DNA from: an uncultured Solobacterium sp.
GTDB taxonomy: Bacteria; Bacillota_I; Bacilli_A; Erysipelotrichales; Erysipelotrichaceae
Direction of reading: 5' to 3'
Length of the DNA stretch: 12,098 nucleotides
Assembly (NCBI GenBank): GCA_937895985.1
Contig: CALBKL010000152.1
Span: 1-12,098 of the forward strand
The notes beneath the pieces were generated by a model. That model had not been told where the DNA came from, ran no database searches, and worked only from the letters and a program-made list of their open reading frames with translations. The position numbers were made by a program, and so were the translations under genes. This document shows, piece by piece, positions 7,108 through 12,098 of the stretch (the stretch's first letter is position 1; each line of letters begins with the position of its first letter).

Positions 7108-7392
7108 TTACGCTTTCTTCTTAGCGGCTACCTTCTCATCATGGAACTTCTTCATGATACCTTGACGAGAAAGAATGTTTCTAACTGTATCAGAAGGCTG
7201 AGCACCGTTTCTTAACCAATTAAGAGCCTTTTCTTCATTTACTACTACTGTTTCAGGTTCTGTTGTTGGATTGATATGTCCGATTGTTTCGATTTCACGT
7301 CCATCTCTAGCAAAACGTGAGTCTGCCGCAACGATACGATATCTTGGAGCCTTCTTGGCACCCATTCTCTTTAAACGTAATTTAACTGCCAT
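7108..7392 (-). CDS. rpsP: 30S ribosomal protein bS16
   Basis: bS16 is a structural protein of the small ribosomal subunit that binds the 5' and central domains of 16S rRNA and stabilises 30S assembly. The 94 residues show the conserved start [19 protein letters not shown] (3-21), [10 protein letters not shown] (23-32), IGHINP near 37-42 and [16 protein letters not shown] (59-74), ending in a Lys/Ala-rich basic tail. The ATG at 7392 is preceded by AGGAGG about 10 bases upstream. A consensus promoter sits directly in front of it, so rpsP can be transcribed at ribosomal-protein levels independently of ffh. Confidence 0.98.
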   Translation of the reverse strand: MAVKLRLKRMGAKKAPRYRIVAADSRFARDGREIETIGHINPTTEPETVVVNEEKALNWLRNGAQPSDTVRNILSRQGIMKKFHDEKVAAKKKA

Positions 7393-7423
7393 GGTATAAA
7401 TACCTCCTATTTCTTACATGTTT

Positions 7424-7451
7424 ATTATACTGATTCGAAATTCACTGTCAA
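7424..7451 (-). promoter_or_regulatory. Consensus sigma-A promoter of rpsP
   Basis: Perfect TTGACA (7451-7446) and perfect TATAAT (7429-7424) on the minus strand, 16 bases apart, in the 75-base gap between ffh and rpsP. Transcription should start near 7417, leaving a leader of about 25 bases that holds only the AGGAGG site. It has the best match to consensus of any promoter in this window. Confidence 0.88.
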
Positions 7452-7467
7452 GTAAAAAACCTTTACA

Positions 7468-8886
7468 TCATTGAAATTTAAATGGATTCTTTCCACCAAA
7501 GCCATTTGGGAAGTTTTGGCCTGCACGCTTTTGTGCATTACCCATCATTTTTTCTAGATTTTCTTGGTTTAAAGAGCCATTTCTTTGCATGTTGCCCATG
7601 GAGTCCATCAGCTTCTTCATCTTACCAAATTGGTTGATCAACTTATTGACTTCATCCACACTACGACCAGAACCACGTGCCACACGCTTTTTCATTGTGC
7701 CACGCATCTTTTCTGGATGTGCACGCTCTTCAAGTGTCATAGACTGGATGATTGCCTTCATATGACGCATCGAGTCACTTGCCTTGGCTTCATCTAACAT
7801 ACCAGCGTATTGATTCATACCTGGAATCATCTTCATAATGCCACCAAGAGGACCTAACTTTTGAATCTGTTCAAACTGCTTTAACATATCATCCATTGTG
7901 AATTGACCTGCAAGCATACGTTCAGCCATCTTATTGGCTTCTTCAAGGTCTAACTTCTCCTGTGCCTTTTCTACAAGTGTTACAACGTCACCCATTCCAA
8001 GAATACGGTCAGCCATACGATCAGGATGGAAGATATCCATATCCTCAATCTTTTCACCTTCACCGACAAACTTGATAGGAACACCTGTGATCTTCTTAAC
8101 CGAAAGAACACCACCACCTCTAGAGTCACCATCAAACTTCGTTACAACTAAACCTGTTAGTGGTAACGCATCCTTAAAGGCTTGCGCTACGTTAACGATA
8201 TCTTGACCAGTCATCGCATCGACTGTAAGAAGAATGTCGTCTGGATGAACGAGTTCATTGATATCCTTTAACTCATTCATTAACGCTTCATCGATATGTA
8301 AACGACCAGCAGTATCGATAAATACTGTATCGAAACCATTCTTTTCAGCGTATTCCATACCCTGACGAACTGTTTCAACCGCTGGAGTTTCAACCCCTAA
8401 GGTAAATACTTCAGTATCGATTTCCTTACCTAATGTCTGTAACTGATCAATCGCCGCAGGACGAATCACGTCGGCCGCAATTAACAATACCTTCTTATTG
8501 AACTTCTCTTTACAGATACGTGCAATCTTAGCAACGCTGGTTGTCTTACCTGTACCCTGTAAACCGACAAGCATGATTTTCGTAATGCCATCTTCTACAA
8601 AGTTGAGACCAGCTTCTTCTGTACCAAGTAATTCAATAATTTGATCATGAACAATCTTAACGAGCTGCTGTCCAGGTTCTACACTCTGTAGTACTTCTTC
8701 ACCTCTGGACTTTGTACGAATCTCATCTAAGAATTCTTTTACAATACGATAGTTTACATCTGCTTCAAGTAATGCTAAACGCACTTCTTTCAGCATGTCT
8801 TCCATGTTATTATCCGTTAACGTACCCTTACCGGCCACATTACGTAACGCTTTATTCAGTCTGTCACTCAAGGAATCAAATGCCAT
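7468..8886 (-). CDS. ffh: Signal recognition particle GTPase Ffh (SRP54)
   Basis: Ffh binds 4.5S/6S RNA and hydrophobic signal sequences on nascent chains and delivers ribosomes to the membrane through GTP-dependent pairing with FtsY. The 472 residues have the standard layout. There is an N domain (about 1-95). The G domain has P-loop GLQGTGKTT (108-116), DTAGR (191-195) and TKFDGDSRGG (249-258). The Met-rich M domain (about 315-435) contains KRVARGSGRSVDEVN (400-414), the SRP-RNA-binding helix-turn-helix motif. The C-terminal tail is Asn/Gly/Lys-rich. The ATG at 8886 has a GTGAGGT ribosome site 8 bases upstream. The usual partner ylxM is not upstream; an SSB-like gene is there instead, 84 bases away. 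I saw no clear promoter, only A/T-rich -10-like elements near 8920-8935. Confidence 0.97.
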   Translation of the reverse strand: MAFDSLSDRLNKALRNVAGKGTLTDNNMEDMLKEVRLALLEADVNYRIVKEFLDEIRTKSRGEEVLQSVEPGQQLVKIVHDQIIELLGTEEAGLNFVEDGITKIMLVGLQGTGKTTSVAKIARICKEKFNKKVLLIAADVIRPAAIDQLQTLGKEIDTEVFTLGVETPAVETVRQGMEYAEKNGFDTVFIDTAGRLHIDEALMNELKDINELVHPDDILLTVDAMTGQDIVNVAQAFKDALPLTGLVVTKFDGDSRGGGVLSVKKITGVPIKFVGEGEKIEDMDIFHPDRMADRILGMGDVVTLVEKAQEKLDLEEANKMAERMLAGQFTMDDMLKQFEQIQKLGPLGGIMKMIPGMNQYAGMLDEAKASDSMRHMKAIIQSMTLEERAHPEKMRGTMKKRVARGSGRSVDEVNKLINQFGKMKKLMDSMGNMQRNGSLNQENLEKMMGNAQKRAGQNFPNGFGGKNPFKFQ

Positions 8887-8898
8887 GTTTTATACCTC

Positions 8899-8921
8899 AC
8901 TTTATCAAACGTCCTTATTTT
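8899..8921 (-). repeat. Copy 2 of the 23-nt leader motif (before ffh)
   Basis: Minus-strand segment about 13 bases before the ffh ATG, with the core GACGTTTGAT. It is nearly the same as the segment before pyrB at 2475-2497, apart from two single-base indels. It ends at the ffh ribosome site, so in RNA it would be part of the ffh leader. Confidence 0.4.
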
Positions 8922-8970
8922 ATCATAGTTATCTCTGCTTTAGATATAGTGAAGTGTCTCAATTCTCTAC

Positions 8971-9258
8971 TTAACGGATAAACTCAACCTTTTCCGCAAT
9001 TAACTCCATCGCTTTGGTCTGTAGATTTACTTCTACCCTTCCCTTAATCGCAATTACTGTTCCAATCTTACACGCAGCCTTACATGACTCCGCAATCCCA
9101 CGCCACAGGCGCACAGTAAAAACATCAGACATCACTCCATTGTCCGTAAATGCACGTTGACACTCAATCTCTATCGTTGATTGATTCTCTGAAAGATTCG
9201 TCCCTTGTATCAAAGGTAATGAATGTACCTTTCCTAATAGCACAAATGTATTTAACAT
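8971..9258 (-). CDS. Short single-stranded DNA-binding (SSB-like) OB-fold protein
   Basis: The 95 residues look like a single SSB OB-fold with no C-terminal tail. MLNTFVLLGKV at the start matches the SSB beginning (M-L-N-x-x-x-L-x-G-x-x), and VFTVRLWRGIAESCKAACKIGTVIAIKGRVE (about 47-77) matches the beta strands and turn typical of SSB proteins. The acidic tip (DDDIPF-like) that binds replication partners in SsbA is absent, so this is more like the short secondary SSBs (SsbB/YwpH type, ~110 residues or less) or a diverged paralogue. The ATG at 9258 follows GGGGGT at 5-6 bases. It stands between the terminator of the PLP enzyme gene and ffh. Its role may be in recombination, DNA uptake or repair; that is inference. 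Confidence 0.7.
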   Translation of the reverse strand: MLNTFVLLGKVHSLPLIQGTNLSENQSTIEIECQRAFTDNGVMSDVFTVRLWRGIAESCKAACKIGTVIAIKGRVEVNLQTKAMELIAEKVEFIR

Positions 9259-9305
9259 AATCTACCCCCATTCACTATGTACACTGTTCTATTGTCTATT
9301 CCACG

Positions 9306-9333
9306 AAAAAAATCGTTGAATGATTCAACGATT
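9306..9333 (-). terminator. Rho-independent terminator of the PLP enzyme gene
   Basis: On the minus strand a perfect 10-bp stem AATCGTTGAA/TTCAACGATT with a 3-base loop leads into seven T. It lies 57 bases past the stop codon of the PLP enzyme gene and 48 bases before the SSB-like gene, so the two are separate transcripts. Confidence 0.9.
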
Positions 9334-9389
9334 CAAAAGTTGTTATTCACATCTTATCATGTATACAAAATGCGATGTATATTTTTCCA

Positions 9390-10526
9390 TTATTCTAATG
9401 CTTGCTTAAAGTCTTCCAGTAAATCTGTAATATCCTCAATGCCACAAGACAAGCGTAACAGTTCATCGGTTACTCCCTGTTCTAAGCGCTCTTCTACACT
9501 TAAACAAGCATGAGACATCGTTGCAGGATGAGATAAAATTGATTCAACACCACCCAAACTAACTGCCAAAATTGGAATCTTTACTTTCCTTGTAAAAGAC
9601 ATCAAATCATCTTTACTCGCAAGAGAAAAGGATAATACTGCACCACCACTCTTTGCTTGAGACATATGAATATCATGACCAGGATGAGATTCTAAACCTG
9701 GATAATATACCTGTTTAATCTTTGGATGGTTGTACAAGAATTCTGCGATTGCTTGTGCATTTTCGGAAGACTGTTTCATACGTAAACCCATTGTCTTCAT
9801 ACCACGCATAATTAACCAAGCATCTTGTACACCTAAGATACCACCAAAGTTCTTTCGAAATAGAACTAACTGCTTGTAGTAATCTTCATTATTTGTCGCA
9901 ACAACCCCAGCCACTACATCACTATGACCATTGATAAACTTCGTAGCACTCTCTACAACGATATCAACACCTAACGCAAGTGTATCTTGGAATAGCGTCG
10001 TCATAAAGGTGTTATCGGCTACCGCAATCAACCCATACTTTTTCGCAATGGATACGATTGCGCCAACATCACATACCTTTAATAAAGGATTGGATGGCGT
10101 CTCAATATAAATCATGCGTGTTTTATCCGTAATCGCACTTTCTATCTCTGCAAGATTTGCCATATCTACAAAACTTGCTGAGATTTGATAACGAGGTAGA
10201 ATCTTCGTTGCAAACTGACAAGTACCACCATACACTTCCTTTGGAAGGATGACATGTTCGCCAGCATTTAACAACATCAAAACATTCGATATTGCACTCA
10301 TACCAGAACTAAAACTCAATGCATATTTGGCATTCTCAATACAACGAAGACCATCTTCTAATGCATCAATCGTTGGATTGGAGAAACGGGTGTATAAATA
10401 CTTCTGCTCATCACAATACAACTCTGTATTATGAAATGTGGACGTTTGATAGATTGGTATGCTGGCAGCACCAGTATATTGGTCTAATACGGTGTAACCA
10501 TGCAATAACTTTGTATTCTGTTTCAT
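9390..10526 (-). CDS. Cys/Met metabolism PLP-dependent enzyme (cystathionine lyase/synthase type)
   Basis: This is a fold-type I PLP enzyme of the trans-sulfuration family (MetB/MetC/MccB), which makes or breaks C-S bonds in cystathionine, cysteine or homocysteine. The chosen ATG at 10526 gives 378 residues, the family's normal size. A GTG four codons upstream (10538) is open, but GGGG of the ribosome site lies inside that extension, so the ATG is preferred. Motifs (numbered from the ATG) are YTRFSNPT (45-52), SSGM (73-76), ADNTF with the pyridine-nitrogen Asp171 (170-174), SATK with PLP Lys196 (193-196) followed by INGHSD, and SLGGVESILSHPATMSHA (323-340). Whether it acts as gamma-lyase, beta-lyase or gamma-synthase cannot be settled by eye. 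It is transcribed alone and ends at a strong terminator; no S-box or T-box leader is visible. Confidence 0.92.
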   Translation of the reverse strand: MKQNTKLLHGYTVLDQYTGAASIPIYQTSTFHNTELYCDEQKYLYTRFSNPTIDALEDGLRCIENAKYALSFSSGMSAISNVLMLLNAGEHVILPKEVYGGTCQFATKILPRYQISASFVDMANLAEIESAITDKTRMIYIETPSNPLLKVCDVGAIVSIAKKYGLIAVADNTFMTTLFQDTLALGVDIVVESATKFINGHSDVVAGVVATNNEDYYKQLVLFRKNFGGILGVQDAWLIMRGMKTMGLRMKQSSENAQAIAEFLYNHPKIKQVYYPGLESHPGHDIHMSQAKSGGAVLSFSLASKDDLMSFTRKVKIPILAVSLGGVESILSHPATMSHACLSVEERLEQGVTDELLRLSCGIEDITDLLEDFKQALE

Positions 10527-10651
10527 TTTCTTCCCCACTAAAAATTATGAATGATATTGGTTTGTAATTATTGTCGTTGAAACATCTACTTATAGCCTAC
10601 ACCCTTAAACTATCGCTTGCAAGAAAGCACATTGTCTGAGGATAATAATTC

Positions 10652-11497
10652 TCAATCATATTCAATCAGATTTACCATTAATTCAGTTATCGTATCAATC
10701 ACTTCATGAAAACTGATATTTTTTGCATATCTAAATCTATCTTGATAATTATCCCAATACTTCAACATATCCTTCTCACCCTTCAATGTATCTAGAAGAT
10801 TTAGAATATCTGCTACATTAAATTTATTGCTTCTATGATTAAACGTATTACGACAGGCAACACCTAGTTTTTCATAATCAATCTCTTTTTTCTTAAGATG
10901 AAACAAAATATATACATCATAGAAATCCTTACTTCTAGTATTAAATACTCCGCGTTGGTAAATTGTTTGAATTTTTTCTGCCAAAATTGTTTCAATATTG
11001 TATGTATAAATTTCATATATTTTATCTTCAAAAGTACTCTTATATTTATATACAATTTCTTTTGGAGTTATCGGATCACCAGTTGCAATATCTAGCAGAA
11101 TTATCTGTCGAATATTATCTAATTTACATTCAATGGCAATTCTAAATCCTCCATATTCATCATCTTGGCGAATAGGTTCTAGCTTATCTACTGAAAATGA
11201 AAATCCATCAGTTTTATAACAAAGAATCTCTTCAAAGATATGAATCAAATTTTCTCTGCTCATTTCGGTTCCCTTCAGAGTGACATCTAAATCCATTGTG
11301 GTTCGCTTATCTAGTCCAATCATTTGACCTATTAGATACCCTCCTTTTACAATGAAGGAATCTCTATAAGAACTAGTAGAAATCAGCTTTAATACTTGCT
11401 CAATTAAATAATGTTGTTGTACTTGTTGAGCTGGAATTCCCTTATCTTTTGAAATGTTTTTGATTTTTGCTTTAAAGCTATTCGCATTTGAAAACAT
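10652..11497 (-). CDS. AbiEii-type nucleotidyltransferase toxin (type IV toxin-antitoxin)
   Basis: The 281 residues belong to the AbiEii/AbiGii nucleotidyltransferase-like family, the toxin half of AbiE abortive-infection/type IV toxin-antitoxin systems. Characterised members transfer nucleotides to targets such as tRNA ends. The four family motifs are present: KGG (51-53) with TTMDLDV (66-72; Asp69 and Asp71 metal ligands), LLDIATGDPI (134-143; Asp136), AEKIQTIYQR (173-182; Glu174, Lys175), and RSKDFYDVYIL (188-198; Asp191, Asp194). The catalytic core looks intact. The ATG overlaps the TAA of the upstream antitoxin fragment by one base, and its GGAGGT ribosome site lies inside that fragment, showing the normal abiEi-abiEii coupling. 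However, only the last ~29 codons of the antitoxin gene are present. The toxin is followed after about 113 bases by the unrelated PLP enzyme gene. Confidence 0.88.
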   Translation of the reverse strand: MFSNANSFKAKIKNISKDKGIPAQQVQQHYLIEQVLKLISTSSYRDSFIVKGGYLIGQMIGLDKRTTMDLDVTLKGTEMSRENLIHIFEEILCYKTDGFSFSVDKLEPIRQDDEYGGFRIAIECKLDNIRQIILLDIATGDPITPKEIVYKYKSTFEDKIYEIYTYNIETILAEKIQTIYQRGVFNTRSKDFYDVYILFHLKKKEIDYEKLGVACRNTFNHRSNKFNVADILNLLDTLKGEKDMLKYWDNYQDRFRYAKNISFHEVIDTITELMVNLIEYD

Positions 11498-11586
11498 TAA
11501 GATAGTACCTCCGTATAAGATTGTAACTTATCAGTTACTTTAAATAGCTGGGCATAATAAAATAATTTGTGTAAATGAATTTTATT
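11497..11586 (-). pseudogene. C-terminal remnant of an AbiEi-type antitoxin/regulator
   Basis: Reading the minus strand in the frame that ends at the TAA at 11499-11497 gives NKIHLHKLFYYAQLFKV followed by TDKLQSYTEVLS and stop. This is the characteristic C-terminus of AbiEi-family antitoxin/transcriptional regulators of Bacillota (pattern: hydrophobic-x-KL-x-x-Y-A-x-x-F/L-x-V-x-x-K-L-x-x-Y-x-E-V-L). Such proteins carry an N-terminal winged helix that represses the operon and neutralises the AbiEii toxin. The TAATG overlap with the toxin gene supports the identification. Upstream of about 11586 the frame loses resemblance and meets a TAA near 11606-11604, and a different protein occupies the DNA. 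About 170-180 residues are therefore missing. The 5' limit given is approximate. Confidence 0.75.
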
Positions 11587-12098
11587 TTGTTGAAAATAGG
11601 TGCATTATCAAGGTCAATATTTCTTTCTATAGAATATTCACCATTTTTATAATATACTTTATAATCTGCATTTGGTCCTATTCTCAGGTTTCCTCTGTTT
11701 ATTTTCATGTCATCTTCAACACTCTCAATAAGTCCAGTAGGTCCTGTCCATTTGTTATCATTTACAGTTCCACCTTCTGTAACTCTTAATATTACACCAT
11801 TTCCTGTAACATTAACTTTTACATTCTGCATTCCTGTATATTTTTTACCTGCTGTTGCTATGGCATTTGCAGGATCTGATGAATCTTCAGCTGCATAATC
11901 AGTTGCTGTTCCTGGCATAAGTATACCATCTGAAATAGAAATTTCTGTTGCTCCCTTAAAGTTTATATTTGAAGAAGCGTCTGCTAAAAATGGCACTACT
12001 CCACTATAATTATCGTTAGGATTTCTTTTTTCAGTTTTAATATCTCCTCCACCAAACTGAATCTTTCCTCCATTTTGTGCTACAAGTCCTCCATCTTT
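11535..12098 (-). CDS. Partial repetitive autotransporter-like surface protein, truncated at both ends
   Basis: The frame is open from the window edge at 12098 (first codons AAA GAT GGA GGA) for 187 residues, so the 5' end is missing. Residues read like a beta-helical passenger domain: Gly/Asn-rich stretches (KDGGLVAQNGGKIQFGGGD), VPFLADASSNINFKGAT, TGNGVILRVTEGG, and NADYKVYYKNGEYSIERNI. This style is typical of the large autotransporter adhesins of Leptotrichia and related Fusobacteriota, exported by Gram-negative cells. It is out of place next to Bacillota genes. The surface-protein character ends around IDLDNAPIFNKI (to about 11583). The final ~16 residues (KFIYTNYF... to the TAA at 11537-11535) are just the AbiEi DNA read in the wrong frame. 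There is no beta-barrel domain. It is either foreign sequence joined by assembly error or a transferred fragment. Confidence 0.65.
   Translation of the reverse strand, partial: KDGGLVAQNGGKIQFGGGDIKTEKRNPNDNYSGVVPFLADASSNINFKGATEISISDGILMPGTATDYAAEDSSDPANAIATAGKKYTGMQNVKVNVTGNGVILRVTEGGTVNDNKWTGPTGLIESVEDDMKINRGNLRIGPNADYKVYYKNGEYSIERNIDLDNAPIFNKIKFIYTNYFIMPSYLK

Noticed and set aside
7447..7467. A short hairpin after ffh (GTAAA/TTTAC) as its terminator
   Set aside because: The stem is only 5 A/T-rich pairs and the T-run is in the loop, not after the stem. It also abuts the rpsP -35 box.
10527..10538. GTG start four codons upstream for the PLP enzyme
   Set aside because: The GGGG of the ribosome site would then lie inside the coding region. 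The ATG at 10526 has that site at proper spacing.
10539..10651. A promoter or riboswitch before the PLP enzyme gene
   Set aside because: TTGCAA and TATAAG occur but at the wrong spacing, and no S-box or T-box consensus elements can be picked out in this 113-base gap.
11535..11996. A complete 153-residue gene starting at an internal GTG (11996)
   Set aside because: The same frame stays open upstream to the window edge with matching surface-protein character, and no ribosome site precedes the GTG. It is a fragment of a longer gene, not a complete one.

Overview
The window looks like a low-GC Bacillota (Firmicutes) chromosome, most like the Erysipelotrichia. This rests on gene content and order (ffh-rpsP-khpA-rimM-trmD, a pyrK/pyrD class 1B pair together with pyrB-pyrI), on A/T-rich sigma-A style promoters, and on strong AGGAGG-type ribosome sites. 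The genus cannot be fixed from the sequence alone; an oral or gut Erysipelotrichaceae member such as Solobacterium or a relative is a reasonable guess. Every gene I can support is on the minus strand, so the window is best read from right to left.

Layout in transcription order. (1) 12098-11580: the end of a long repetitive surface protein that resembles autotransporter passenger domains of Leptotrichia/Fusobacteriota. It runs off the window edge and stops abruptly. (2) 11586-10652: the last ~29 codons of an AbiEi-type antitoxin gene, followed with a 1-base overlap by an intact AbiEii-type nucleotidyltransferase toxin. (3) 10526-9390: a Cys/Met-metabolism PLP enzyme, closed by a very good rho-independent terminator. 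(4) 9258-8971: a short SSB-like OB-fold protein. (5) 8886-5579: a protein-targeting, ribosome and tRNA-modification cluster: ffh, then a consensus promoter, rpsP, khpA, an internal terminator hairpin, rimM, trmD, and a terminator. (6) 5439-1073: a de novo pyrimidine operon pyrC-pyrK-pyrD-pyrB-pyrI with its own promoter and a terminator. (7) 972-16: a membrane protein with a Glu-rich linker and a C-terminal zinc ribbon.

The pyr operon supplies ATCase (catalytic plus regulatory chain), dihydroorotase and the NAD-linked dihydroorotate dehydrogenase (PyrD plus the PyrK electron-transfer subunit). Carbamoyl phosphate synthase, PyrE and PyrF are not in the window. The leader before pyrC is only about 30 nt, too short for a PyrR attenuator, so control must come from another mechanism or from the feedback-regulated ATCase itself.

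The most notable observation is the join near 11580-11600. The autotransporter-like reading frame breaks exactly where the AbiEi C-terminus begins, in a different frame. This is either an assembly chimera between two co-resident bacteria or a real insertion/recombination that destroyed the antitoxin gene. No CRISPR array, tRNA, rRNA, prophage or insertion sequence was seen, and no gene-free stretch exceeds 300 bases.
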